The notes beneath the pieces were generated by a model. That model did no database searches. It had not been told where the DNA came from and saw only the letters and a program-made list of their open reading frames with translations. Shown piece after piece: positions 45,565 through 57,015 of a DNA stretch of 64,000 bases. Source of the stretch: Siphonodentalium dalli. Lineage: Eukaryota > Mollusca > Scaphopoda > Gadilida > Siphonodentaliidae. Each line of letters begins with the position of its first letter. Within the stretch, counting starts at the first letter, position 1. The stretch is taken from assembly GCA_032622095.1 (NCBI GenBank), contig CP136061.1:84046324-84110323 (forward strand), in the 5' to 3' direction. The translations under genes and the position numbers were made by a program.

Positions 45565-46890
45565 ATAAATAGATAGAACCGCATCATAGTAAGTTGACTC
45601 ACAATCGTACATCTCCGGTTCAGAAAATGTGAATTTAATTGAGTTTTAACGGCATTTTAAGGTTAACACAACAATCAGACAGGGAGTCTATCTGCGAGTG
45701 ACCTTGACTCATCTTTAATGATGCGTTTGAAAATAAATTCTGTGCCTCGACAAACATATTCTTGAAACGAAACTACTTGAATGAATCATCTCATCGATTG
45801 ATCGCTTATTGTTTCTTTATTGTCGTGATTGAAAAAGTAAAAATAGTAATGGAGAGAACAACACTGAATGAAATAGTTCCGTCGACAGATTGCACTGGTG
45901 CGATTCTGAGAATTATCACACGCCTGGAAACTCGTGCGATCATGCGAATTACGTTAATAGATATGTAATAAACCACTTTATTAGGTCTTTATAGACAAAT
46001 GATATACCCCATCTTCAGTTTAATATGTATTTTATTCACAATACTGTATACCCATTAAACAAGGAAATGTTAAAAACATCATCACAGAATACTAATTAGC
46101 TTATGATTCGGCTGCGGTGGCAATGTTGAAATTACCATGGTTACATCCACACATGGTTTGGTGAGCTGTGTATTAAAATAGGTTTGTCAGAGCCTCACCC
46201 AAAATAAACAATTTAAATAATGGCATTAGCTACATATTCTATATGTTATAATGCTAATTCAAATTCTGGTATCACTAAAGCCTGTTATTCTCAGTGAATT
46301 TGTGATTCTAATGAACGGGATAATAATAACGGCGGGGAATAACGTGGTTTCAAGGTTGGTGAGTACCACGCATTCAAAATGTGCAAATGTACAAAAACAT
46401 AATAAATGAGGAACTGACACAAAACATAGCAGTTTGACTCTTACGTGCATATGCTAGTTTATTTTTAAAACAAGTTGATACATTATTTGTTCAGAAATAC
46501 TCTGTGGTTTTATATAACATTCTTACAAAAGTTTCCAGTCGAGGTTCGCGAAACACAAGTCCATACATCTAGGAGAATCCTTCGACTGACAACTTTGGTC
46601 AGAATGTTAGAGCAAAGGACTGCGAGTTTGGACACAAATGAGGTTATGAGTTTGTTTGAAAAATAGTATAGCATATGCTCGTAGCTGCCAAAATACAATG
46701 TAATATATCATTATCCTAGTTTATTACTTTTTCCTCGTTTCTGGTTGGGTTTGCGGTCACTTCAGCCATTTTGAATGTGTGATACTCGTCAACTCGAAAC
46801 CACAAGATTCCCCACTGTGATAATGGTGCCAAAATACAGGTAAATAATGGTATCAAAGTAAAACGAGGTTGCAAAGATTATGCCTGAATT
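45565..46890. other. No gene supported
   Basis: Small plus-strand frames at 45762-45968 and 46475-46666 are open, and the latter follows an acceptor-like site. Neither matches a family I recognise. No repeat identified. Confidence 0.4.
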
Positions 46891-46892
46891 TA

Positions 46893-47315
46893 ATGTGTCT
46901 GATATTTGCAGAATGAGGTCCCCAGTGGGTGAATTTAATGACGCTATCCCACATAGTGGGGTAGCATCACAATATTCACCTTCTGGGGACCTCATTCTGC
47001 TTAGCCCTCATCTTCTAGGAAATATCAAAAGTCTCAAATTAACATTGTTTGTAGTAAAAAATTTCCTGGTCAGTTTCTATATCCCCTAATTGCAGAATAT
47101 ACATGTAAATTGCATTATCAAGGTGACTAAAGGTGAACATCACAAACTTCAACTTGGGAACTTCAAGCTATCCTAGCTCTCCCATAGCAATTGAGGCCTA
47201 AGCAGAATGAGGTCACCAGAGGGTGAATTTGGTGAGGCTAGCCCTCTATGCAGGATAGTGTGACTTAAGATTACCCTCTCTGGACCTCATTCTGCAAGCG
47301 GCAGACACACTATTT
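46893..47315. mobile_element. Double-hairpin MITE, CAGAATGAGGTCC family
   Basis: Hairpin 1 at about 46908-47000, a core, and hairpin 2 at about 47205-47295. The layout is as in 35300-35753. Confidence 0.8.
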
Positions 47316-47329
47316 CATGGTGCAAATTC

Positions 47330-47820
47330 AACCATGGGCAGGTGGGAACCCAAATACTGAAGTGATCACCACAGTGTGGCAAGCAACCTATATACCAACA
47401 ACACAATACTGAAGTGATCACCCCAGTGTGGCAAGCAACCTCATATACCAACAACACAATCGCTTGGGCTTGGCAAAATAAGCCCATGGTAATTCCAACA
47501 AAGGGCCATAACTCTGGTGAAAATTGGCAACTTCGAACTTGACCTGTAGTTTGAGCTAGTAAATTCACATAACAAATTTCATTCCAATCAGTTTAGACAT
47601 AAATGTACTACTAGTACAGTGATAATCCAGAAATGATAATTGAGTGAAAATTGCAAGAAAAAGGGCCATAACTGTGGTGAAAAGTGGCGTGCGGAACCCG
47701 AATTGGAAGTTGACCTGCATTTTGTGCTTGTATACCCACATACCAAATTTCATTCCATTCAATTGAGACTATTTTAAGTTATCATCGGGAAAGCAAATGG
47801 ATGGACGGACATGCATGTAC
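47330..47820. repeat. Dispersed 'gggccataactctggtgaaa' repeat
   Basis: A ~60-bp direct duplication ('actgaagtgatcacc', 47357 and 47407), then two copies of the 'gggccataactctggtgaaa' module (about 47503 and 47662). This module also occurs in 51640-52165 and near 57535. Non-coding. Confidence 0.65.
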
Positions 47821-47994
47821 AGATGAAGAGACAAATAACATAATACATGAGCGCTCCTAACGTGATGTCATCTGTATGCAGCCTTAGTCGGTAACATAGA
47901 TATGATCAGCGCTCCCAACCATCGATGTGAAACCACATGAATACTCAGCCAGTAATGACGTTGATGGAATGAGGACTAAATGTGTACACATGCT

Positions 47995-48200
47995 CAGTTA
48001 GTAGCGTAACATTGTCAGTAATGACATGGATGTAATGTGAATTACACACGCACGCATTCAGTCAGTAATGACATGGATGTAATGTGAATTACACACGCAC
48101 GCATTCAGTCAGTAATGACATGGATGTGATGTGAATTACACACGCATGCATTCAGTCAGTAATGACATGGATGTAATGTGAATTACACACGCACGCATTC
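47995..48200. repeat. ~47-bp minisatellite in the UQCC6 3' flank
   Basis: Four to five units of 'cagtaatgacatggatgtaa' plus 'tgtgaattacacacgcacgcattcagt'. The last unit reaches the UQCC6 stop codon (48199-48201), so the array lies in its presumed 3' UTR. Confidence 0.9.
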
Positions 48201-48285
48201 AGTCAGCAACTATATGGATATGGTGAGCACTTGCACTCTCTTTTTCCATCTTCTTTACTTCTTCTGCAAACATTTCATCAAGTCC
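48199..48285 (-). CDS. UQCC6: UQCC6/BRAWNIN-like, coding exon 2 (terminal)
   Basis: 87 bp after an acceptor aattgcag (AG at 48287-48286). It reads 28 codons, 'GLDEMFAEEVKKMEKESASA' plus eight more, then TGA at 48201-48199. Joined to exon 1 in phase 0, it gives '...YYKPLE' + 'GLDEMF...'. This fits BRAWNIN proteins, where an acidic, basic-charged tail follows the YY[RK]P motif. Total 60 residues; human is 71. The stop lies at the edge of a minisatellite, so the C-terminus may have been changed by the repeat. Confidence 0.8.
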   Translation of the reverse strand, partial: GLDEMFAEEVKKMEKESASAHHIHIVAD

Positions 48286-49824
48286 CTGCAATTTAATCGA
48301 ACAAAATTAATGCATGGTACTACACCCCCTGTATCCGGCTTCAGGTACATGTATGTTGTGGATACCACAAATCCGGTGTAATAAAAATAGTTTACATATC
48401 GACACGTGGTAAGTACATGTATATGACAATTTTTCACAAAGATATGAAAATTACCAAACTACTCTTTCTCGTCCGTAGATTTAGTTTGTATTCTCATGTT
48501 CAGAGATGAATTTATCAACTCAAAAATGTAGCGATTACATTATATTTCATCACAAATGTTGTCTCACACTAATTGGTTAGGGGTTTCGTCGGTAATTTAG
48601 GCTTCATTCTTGTACATAATTCCCCAAGTAGTGCTGCATTTATAGAATATTATATTCCCCAGACCCATTTTCTTACAGACATTGTTTATAAAAGCTGAAC
48701 AAGTACAATTGTTTTGACTTTGTAGAACGGTGCTGGTGCATGTAGTGGGTAAAGTGAGCGCGGGTGTGACAACTTGTTAATGGTACCACAACTTCGGTGT
48801 AGCGACTCCCTTTAGTTCGGTGCCTAATATAGGAAATACTATTTTAAAATCCCCTCACAGCGAGAAATGAATGTGAAAATGACACGTTATAGGCCCACAC
48901 AGGTATACATGTACTTTACTTGCTATTATTATCATCGTCATGATTTCATTCCGGTATACTGCACCATTATAATATAGTATTTCCAGTTTCCTCTGGTCTT
49001 CACATGTCTAATAAACCATATGCATCCCATTGCAATGCTTTGATGGCCATATATTTCAAATATCGGGAAGAACATCTATATTATAGACACGTGCATTGTC
49101 AAGATATAACCGATGTTGAGCAAATAATGCCATGTAGTTCAATCGCCATATCATCCCTTGATTATAAACTGCAAACAGTATACGCTCAATTTGGTTCCGA
49201 ATTAGGGATACATGTATTTTGGGAAACTGAAATATGGTCGCTCAGTCATGCAGGAAAAGATACTTTAATGTTCACTTTATTTGTTTCTCCCAGGCATAAA
49301 CACAATTATGTCAGTACTAGTTAGTAAGTTTCACCATGCCTTACATAACTGCATGCATGCATGGCAGTGGTTATATTAATGTAACCAAATACATTGATAT
49401 AATCGGATCACTGCAATGCGATAGCATGAACCAAACTCTCCCCTAAGTAGGAACCAAATGGTCATAATGTTGTAAATTGTACACGTAGGTGTATATTCCT
49501 CTGCCGTAAAGTAAATACTGTTTGTTGTATATAGTTTCAGTGATATATGGCTCCAAAAATTGCAATAAAGAGGTGGCTTACATGCACCCCCCCACCTCAG
49601 TGATGCATGATGTACTTACATGTATGGGGATTCATTACGCTGGTTCTGCATGGTGCCTTACATGTATATCGACAACTCTGGGACTAACGGATCAATCTAT
49701 ATATTAATACTGTATATTTACATGGGAACCAACACATTGACAAATCCATATTATCATATATGATTTGATCATGACTCCAAAAGTTGAGATAAGAAAGGTT
49801 GTGCTTATGTACACCAGAATAAGT

Positions 49825-49845
49825 CCCCCCCCCCCCCCCCCCCCT
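49825..49845. repeat. Poly-C tract, 21 bp
   Basis: An uninterrupted run of 21 C. Confidence 0.95.
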
Positions 49846-50043
49846 GTCTTTAAATCTACCTCAAGAACGAGTAAAACTGCAACTGTCAGAACATTTATAT
49901 ACAGGTAGGTAAATATTGTCGTCAATTCACGCATCAATGTGTGCGATTTAAAACAGAGCAAAAAATAATAGGTTGCAATTTAAATACCAGTAAGGCACCA
50001 TGAAATTGAGTAACTTGTTTGGACCACATGGTAATTGCATTAA

Positions 50044-50553
50044 ACCCTTTGAGTGCCAGGGGCCGATCTCATCGGCCCTAATTTATGGTCTGTAGAGTGC
50101 CCTTTTTTCAGATTGTTTTTATTTGGGTTGAATTTTTTTTGGGTATGCTTAAGCATGCTATAGCGAATTTAAAAACAAACTGGATAAAACCTTTGGGGCA
50201 TGTTATAACTCAAAACTATCACCAAGTATTCATAGTAATAATTTTGATGCCCATGATAAATGTAAGATTCCCTGGCGCTAAACCTACAAAATAAGTCTGT
50301 TAGGTAAGGTATATGAGAAAATGAATTCTCCAGGAAAAACACCAGTACAAAACTAATCCTTTGAAATAAGTCTGTTGAAGAATATAAGAAAAAATTATTA
50401 AAATTGTAAAAAATAATAACAAATGAAAAATTGTTAGGCCAATGCATTCTCTTATATATGCGAGGTGACCTATGGTCGACTCGCATATATAAGAGAATGC
50501 ATTGGCACAGGGTATATGGGTTGTTACAAAAATCGGACTTGGCACTCAAAGGG
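50044..50553. mobile_element. TTAA hairpin MITE (CCCTTTGAGTGCC type)
   Basis: Flanked by TTAA (50040-50043, 50554-50557). Ends ACCCTTTGAGTGCC / GGCACTCAAAGGG. It contains the 'gccaatgcattctcttatat' palindrome at about 50437-50505. 510 bp, non-coding. Confidence 0.88.
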
Positions 50554-51226
50554 TTAAAAGAAATTTGTGTTCTGAGAAGTGTTCTGAACACTTGATTTTA
50601 GCCAATAGCTCCACTCAGCTAACTGAACAAGCTAAACAAGAGTATCGTGGGCGTGGCTACGCCCGTTAGTTTACTTGTAAATTGTTATTAAATCAGGTGA
50701 ATTAAGTTAAAAAAAATGACTATATAATTGGAAGAAACACATATTTGAACTTGGTCTGTATTATTTGCTGAGATACATATAGCAACAGTGGTTCAGATCA
50801 AATTATCCAAACTGGAGTTATCAGTCGGAAACCAAAACGTTATGAAATGAGACAAATACTGAGTCAAAAAGGGCTGTAACGCATGTATAAAATAAGTGTA
50901 TGGAACCTATATTCGAAAGTGGCATGTATTCTTGTCTAATAATGACACAACGCAACTTTGGTTCAAATATAATGATCCAAACTGGAGTTATCGGTCAGAA
51001 AACAAAATATTTAATTGATGGATGAACGGACAGATGGTTATACCAACGATACATGTACATGTAGGTACCCACTGGAAATAACTCATATTTTGGTGCCTGT
51101 CAAAATGGTAGGCACCAATTGGTTGTCATGACGGTCATTCATAAATTTGTGCCAGTCATATATATTTTCAAAAAGAATACAATATCTGTTACAGGGCACT
51201 TTTATAGGCATTTAATAAATCAATTA

Positions 51227-52972
51227 CAGTAAAACCTCTCCAAACCGAACACCCTTCGGACCAACCCTTTTGTTTGGTTTATAGAAAATAGCACTACGAT
51301 CGGAATGTATTGATGTCATTGTCGAAGAACAACTGACTCATTATTGATTATTTAAAATTTATTCAATAAAGTACCATATCAAATATAAATAAAAGGTCAG
51401 CCGACCACAGTGTCCCCCGAAAACATGGCAAGTCGACGCCGCTTTGTTAAAGAAATTAAAAAATATGTTGAAATGTTCTAAGTCGTAAAGAAATAATTTT
51501 TCCGTCATCTATATACATGTTACACATCTCCAATATGTTGGTAACATTACTCTGAAGTTTCAAATATCTACGATCAAAACTGTAGGAGGAGTTGATTTCA
51601 CCATGAAGGTACCCTCATACAGAAAATTATAAAAAATGTTTTTCAAAGTCGAAAGGCCCATAACTCTGGGAAAAATCATTGGATCAAACTCAAATTCGAC
51701 CTTGACCTGTATTTTGATATGAACGACCCACAAAAAAAAACAGATTTCCAATTAAACAATCCAAACTTGAGTTTTCATCCAGAAACCAAAGAAAAAACAA
51801 GAATATTTAATTTTTCTATTGTCGAAAAAAGTCCATAACTCTAGGAAAAATCATCGGATCAAACTCAAATTCGAACTCATCCTCTATATTGATATGACTG
51901 ATCCACATACATTAAAGGATCCAAACTTGAGATATCATCCGGAAACCGAAAAAGTGAGAAATTTTCAAAGTGAAAAAAAAGTTGAAAAAAGGGAAATAAC
52001 TCCTTAAAAGAATATCGGATCAAACCCAGAATTGCAGAGCACCTGTGTTCTTGGTTGAGACACCTACATACCAAGTTTCAATCAAATCATTACTGGAGTT
52101 ATTACTCCGGAGGGACGGACGCGGCTGATTACAATAGTCGTCCGAAAATTTCGGGGGACAATAACAATAGATAAAACATCATGTTAAAATATGAATTAAA
52201 AACATGGTATATTAAGACATAATACATGTATAGATAAAACAGGACACATGGAAACGATAAATGTTACAGTGATTGAAAATGTCACTTAAAAATGTTGCAT
52301 CTTTAGTATACATGTAGTTGATTCGTACTCTTAAATAATCGTAACTATTAATTAGCGGTATTTTGTTCGGCGACATCTTTGAACCGGATTATAACAACAG
52401 GTGTCTGATTAGATAACTGAATGCTTATTTAACACATTGAGTGAACAATGGTGACTTCACAGCACTGACATTTTGTTTTCAAATCAATCATTGTGCTGAA
52501 TTGGACTCTTATTTTTACGACTTTTACGACTTCTGTCCAAACTAAACAAAATTAGCTAAATTTACACGATGGTAGTGTATTGTCACCAGTACAGTTTTAA
52601 TTAACCTGTCACACCAAATGAGCCATCACGAAAATGGCACTCAGAGTTGATTGTATAGACTAGAAATTTAAAATCATTAAAGATACCCAGTCTATACACT
52701 ATTTAAAGCCAAAACAAGTTCACCATCAAGTATGTCAAATCAACAGAATGTGCGTTTGATTGTTATCGCTTTCCACGTTCGGATTTCGGAGGTAAAAATT
52801 AATGTATTCGTTTTGGACTAGAAAAGCCGTCCGATGTTCGGAATAGAGAGTTTCCGGATTACAGAGGTAATTTTTAGTGAGAACACACTTTGGTGAATTC
52901 GGGACCGGACAATTTGGTCGGTATGGAGAGGGATTCGGTTTATAGAGGGTCCGGTTTGGAGAGGTTTTACTG
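51227..52972. mobile_element. pogo/Tigger-like non-autonomous element
   Basis: Inverted ends CAGTAAAACCTCTCCAAACC and the complement, flanked by TA (51225-51226, 52973-52974). This fits the Tc1/mariner pogo branch. No transposase ORF. A second repeat (51411-52160) is inserted inside. Confidence 0.8.
51411..52160. mobile_element. Dispersed repeat with TGTCCCCCGAAAA inverted ends, copy 2
   Basis: Starts tgtcccccgaaaac and ends aatttcgggggaca, nested in the pogo-like element. It contains several 'ccataactct(g/a)ggaaaaatc' modules. Non-coding. Confidence 0.75.
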
Positions 52973-53067
52973 TACCAGCACTAAACCTAAAAAAAGTAAT
53001 AGAATCTATGTGAAGAAGTTTCTATAGAAATTTGTTAAAAAAGAAACTTTCAAGAGAAGATTAGGCC

Positions 53068-53172
53068 AAAGCAGAATGAGGTCCCAGAAGGTGAATTTAG
53101 TTATGCTAGCCCGCAATGCGGGATAGCGTCACTAAATTCACCCTCTGGGTACCTCATTCTGCAAATGACAGC
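53068..53172. mobile_element. Hairpin MITE, CAGAATGAGGTCC family
   Basis: A single ~100-bp hairpin with arms 'gcagaatgaggtcccagaag' and 'ctctgggtacctcattctgc'. It ends about 40 bp from the donor of UQCC6 exon 1. Confidence 0.85.
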
Positions 53173-53210
53173 CACACTAAACTCAAGACTTCATGTGGGA
53201 TAAATCTCAC

Positions 53211-53306
53211 CTCCAGAGGCTTGTAGTACCAATGAACGGTCTGAGAACCGAGTAACATGGCCGACAGGGCTGACATCTGGAACAACAGGTAGCGAGTCCA
53301 CCTCAT
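53211..53306 (-). CDS. UQCC6: UQCC6/BRAWNIN-like, coding exon 1
   Basis: Starts at ATG 53306 and reads 32 codons: 'MRWTRYLLFQMSALSAMLLG' then 'SQTVHWYYKPLE', ending at a perfect-phase donor GAG/gtgaga (53211/53210). Family match (from memory, no search run): BRAWNIN/C12orf73 has the pattern YLKxxxASLLAMxAGxxVVHxYYRP, a single N-terminal transmembrane helix followed by YY[RK]P. Role in the family: a small inner-mitochondrial-membrane protein needed for assembly of respiratory complex III. It lies 154 bp downstream of the UQCC5 stop on the same strand. The start follows a 4-codon mini-ORF (53317-53303) that overlaps it as ATGA. Too short to be found as an ORF. Confidence 0.85.
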
Positions 53307-53460
53307 CTTGTAGTCATAGAAATGCTTGAGTGAAATTTAGTCTATTGTTCGTAAGTGTAGCCTATTGCTTGTTATTCCTGTCTAATGTTCGTTATTGTCG
53401 CTTTCTTCTAGTAAAACTCTCGATATGAATTTTGCTGTCTTTGTTGTGCCTCTTTTAGTT
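53307..53460 (-). promoter_or_regulatory. UQCC5-UQCC6 intercistronic region
   Basis: 154 bp between the UQCC5 stop (TAA 53463-53461) and the UQCC6 start (53306). It contains no ATG until the mini-ORF ATG ACT ACA AGA TGA (53317-53303), whose stop overlaps the UQCC6 ATG. An acceptor-like ctcaag occurs at about 53325. No clear promoter is seen. It could be an untranslated spacer in one bicistronic mRNA or hold a second start site or trans-splice acceptor. Confidence 0.6.
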
Positions 53461-53540
53461 TTATTGGGATTGTTGTTGTTGTTGTCTTTGTTGTACTTCT
53501 TTTAGTCTTCGTTCTAGTTCTTTGCGTTTGTAGACATTGT
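53461..53540 (-). CDS. UQCC5: UQCC5/SMIM4-like, coding exon 2 (terminal)
   Basis: 80 bp after the acceptor tttcttcag (AG at 53542-53541). With the T left over from exon 1, the junction codon is TAC (Tyr). Reading continues 'NVYKRKELERRLKEVQQRQ', then a Gln run and TAA at 53463-53461. This fits the basic, charged tail of SMIM4 ('FYDVYRRKxxERxxxRR' in human). Together with exon 1 the protein is 77 residues (human 70). The poly-Gln end is an oddity of this species. The phase match and the conserved FYxVYxRK across the splice make the join convincing. Confidence 0.88.
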
Positions 53541-53901
53541 CTGAAGAAACAAAAACAACAAAACCTGCACCCGTCAGAAAAAAAACTTTAATCTGACATT
53601 AATAACTGCATGACATAAAACCTGAGTGTTTAAATTCAGCATTATGTGAGTACAATGCTTTATATTGTGTTCATGAATACAATGTGTTAGGTAGTGTCCA
53701 GTCGAATAAATATGACTGCTTCTAACATATAACAAGCTAGAAACTACATTATTGTACACAAATTTCATGCCTTGGGGTAGAATAGCTAGATTGTGTCTTT
53801 TCAACAGCAAGCAGGACTATTCCCGCCAGAATTACAACAATTCTGGCATCGTGGCAATTTCTGGCCAGATTGTGACTTCAGCTGGAGGGTAATAGTTTTA
53901 G

Positions 53902-54346
53902 CTCTTTTCAGTGCCAGGTCCGATTTTTGTATCAACCCATATACCCTGTGCCAATGCATTCTCTTATATATGCGAGTCGACCATAGGTCACCTCGCAAAT
54001 ATAAGAGAATGCATTGGCCTAACAATTTTTCATCATTTGTTATTATTTTTGACAATTTTAATAATTTTTTCTTATATTCTTTAATAGACTTATTTTGTAG
54101 GTTTAGTGCCAGGAAATCTGACGTTTTTCATGGTCATCAAAATTATTACTCTGAATACTTGGTGATAGTTTTGAGTTATAACATGCCCCTAAGGTTTAAT
54201 CCAGTTTGTTTTAAAATTCGCTATAGCATGCTTAAACATACCCAAAAAAATTGAACCCAAAAAAATCTTTAAAAAAAAATAATTTAGGGACGATTTTACA
54301 GACCGTAAATTAGGGCTGATGAGATCGGCCCCTGGCACTGAAAGGA
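53902..54346. mobile_element. TTAA hairpin MITE (CCCTTTGAGTGCC type)
   Basis: Right end ggcactgaaaggaTTAA (TTAA at 54347-54350). The left end is slightly degenerate (ctcttttcagtgccagg). The central palindrome is at about 53954-54018. The inside matches 50044-50553 in inverted orientation. Confidence 0.8.
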
Positions 54347-55679
54347 TTAAAGACAATAGCCGGCGATAGTCGGGTATTAAATGGTCAAAACTACTTTCCG
54401 ACATGTATTAATGGTGCTTCATCCAAATAAATAAAGGACAATATGAGTATATACATTGAGTTCATTGAGTCTCAATGTACAAATGTATATAATCATTCTC
54501 GATATTTTACCCAAAGGCAGTCAACATGAATACACATGTATACTATAATACGTATATACATCAATGGTGTTTTGTTTTCCAAACACATAATGAGCCATGG
54601 TCAATGGTTAAAAACTCGCAGGTACATGTAGCTCCAGTGACCATCACGAGGCCCCAACGGGCCACAGTGCCATGCATCCATGGTGTATTTGTTTTAATGT
54701 CTGCATAACGAATCCTCGTTGACAATCACAACACCTCCATGTTACATTTGTGTTTACACACAGCCTCACCTCTCCTACATTATATAGGATATTCCAATGA
54801 TTTATGAGCTGAAAATCACAGTGCAAGATATTCGCCTACATGTATACGCACATGTCTTAGATAATGCAAAACCATTACAATTTAAATGGAATTATCAAGG
54901 GTTTTATTCAGTGCACCAATTTTTTGTTGAAAGTACCTGACTAGTGAACAGGATATCTACATACACGGCGCCATCTACACCCAATCGACGGCCTATACAT
55001 GTTTGAGAAGGGTCTCCCCACTGGGCTAATGAACAAATGTTATTATTTACAAGTCTATTATCAAGTACCATATTTACCAACTTTGTATGAGTTACTACAT
55101 TTTAATAGTAAATAAATGCAGCAAAAAATGCTCGAACCCTCATTGGAATCACTTTGGTAGGGTGATCAATAGAAAGGGAGAATAATCTTGCTCAAAGTAG
55201 TTATTGTTACAAAGAATATAGCCAAATTGGCAACATCCACTGTCATATATTAATTAAATGTAGTGACACTCGATGATGAAATTGATTTCATTCGTTTATC
55301 GCCAATAGTTGCATCCTATCGAGAAGTATATATTTACAATCGAGCATACATGTGTAATTCAGACGATGTTTTCTATGGAGTGGTACAGTCCATTTGCTTG
55401 AGATTTTCTACGATGTTAGTAGAATGCTAAATTTCTCCAGTACATGTAGGCATAGTGCCTGAATCCTAACATATCCCGAACAAGTCCATAATATGATAAT
55501 AATGATCCGTTTCTATACCGGTATGTGAACATTGATTCTATTCTGATGTGAGAAAACAATCAATCTCTTAATTAATGGAGAATATGAACAACAATCACTG
55601 AACATTTCACAGTAAATTGCATGCCAATCTGAAAAAGGATCATGCTTAAACACTGCTTTGTGTACTAAAAATATTTTCT

Positions 55680-56085
55680 AACATTTGCAGAATGAGGTGA
55701 CCAAATTTTGAATTCAGTGATGCTACCCTGCACACCGGGCTAGCAAAACACAAATTCACCCTCAGGGGACCTCATTCTGCTTAGGCCTCAATTTCTGGGA
55801 CATATCTATTTGTCACAAATAAACATGTTTTATTACTTTTTCCCTTCTGGGAAGTTTTTATAACCCATAATTTTCAGAAGATAAAATGCATAATCGAGAT
55901 GACTAATGGGTAATATCACCATATTCAACTGGGGAACTTTAATCTGATCCTAGGTCTCCCATAGTAGTTGAGGCCAAAGCAGAATGATGTTCCCAGAGGA
56001 AGGAATTTTGTGACGATAGCAGGCAGTGCGGGATACCATCACTAAATTCACTCCCTGGAGACTCGCTGTCCCAAGTTCTAGAGTC
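55680..56085. mobile_element. Double-hairpin MITE, CAGAATGAGGTCC family
   Basis: Hairpin 1 at 55688-55790 and a degenerate hairpin 2 at 55977-56070, with a core between. Confidence 0.75.
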
Positions 56086-56599
56086 AAATGTGACAAGAAT
56101 AAATTACTGTACTAGACTTATTTAAACTTTTCAATATATCATGCACCTACAAGTACACATGTATGTTAAGCCTAAAAGATGCCTTTCCCAAAATCCCATC
56201 AGCCCAATCCCATGAACAGGTATCGGATAATTTCATAAACAGTGCCCATACATAGGCGTCAATGAGCGTTGCTAGATTATTTTCACATCTAGGCTCATTA
56301 TACAACAGTGCACATACTGTCATACATTAAATTTTTATGGGGAATTGGGCTGGGGTAATTCAATATTGGCTGTGTCTGCAAGAGTGATGCGATTTATGAT
56401 CCAAATCTTATTGATAAACGAGTGATCGAGGAAGGAAAATACCATTGTTGCTGGACCAAAATTTTCTCTTGCCTAAAGATTTGACAAATTTTTTTTGTTG
56501 TAAATTTAATTGAGGGTATGGTATAATTGGAGAAATTGAAGGAAATTCTTATTTTTTTTTCATTTGTTATACAATAATACAAGAGCATCGCTAGAGCAT

Positions 56600-57015
56600 G
56601 ACCAAAATATACCCTAACCCTAACCCTAGAGTGTGACCAAAATATACCCTAACCCTAACCTTAACCCTAGAGCATGACCAAAATATACCCTAACGGTTCT
56701 AACCCTAACCCTAGAGCATGACCAAAATATACCCTAACCCTAACCCTAGAGCATGACCAAAATATACCCTAACCCTAACCCTAGAGCATGACCAAAATAT
56801 ACCCTAACCCTAACCCTAGAGCATGACCAAAATATACCCTAACCGTAACCCTAGAGGATGACCAAAATATACCCTAACCCTAACCCTAGAGCATGACCAA
56901 AATATACCCTAACCCTAACCCTAGAGCATGACCAAAATATACCCAGGGGCGCCGGAAGCATCCAAGGGCATGGGGTGGGGGCAGAGCATGACCAAAATAT
57001 ACCCTTTAGCCAGAG
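56600..57015. repeat. 35-bp minisatellite with telomeric CCCTAA motifs
   Basis: About nine units of 'agagcatgaccaaaatatac' followed by 'cctaaccctaaccct', plus two shorter units at the right end. Each unit carries two to three CCCTAA repeats, the common animal telomere motif. Short blocks of unrelated sequence interrupt it near 56696 and 56943-56983. Confidence 0.93.

Larger units (their letters stand above)
48286..53210 (-). other. UQCC6 intron
   Basis: About 4.9 kb between donor GAG/gtgaga and acceptor ttgcag/GG. It holds a poly-C run (49825-49845), a TTAA MITE (50044-50553), a pogo/Tigger-like element (51227-52972) with a nested repeat, and a hairpin MITE (53068-53172). 48286-49824 and 50560-51220 show nothing recognisable. 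Confidence 0.8.

Noticed and set aside
46475-46666. Possible plus-strand terminal exon (frame ending 'RTASLDTNEVMSLFEK')
   Set aside because: An acceptor-like site (tttccag) precedes an open, coding-looking stretch, but no family is recognised and no partner exon was found. Kept only as a note.
49004-49324. 106-codon plus-strand ORF in the UQCC6 intron
   Set aside because: No recognisable domain, composition like the surrounding intron, no splice or start support.
53211-53325. Fusion of UQCC5 exon 1 to the UQCC6 exon through the HFYDYK codons
   Set aside because: The acceptor before CATTTC gives the wrong phase for the UQCC5 donor and an early stop. A proper UQCC5 exon 2 with conserved residues lies just upstream.
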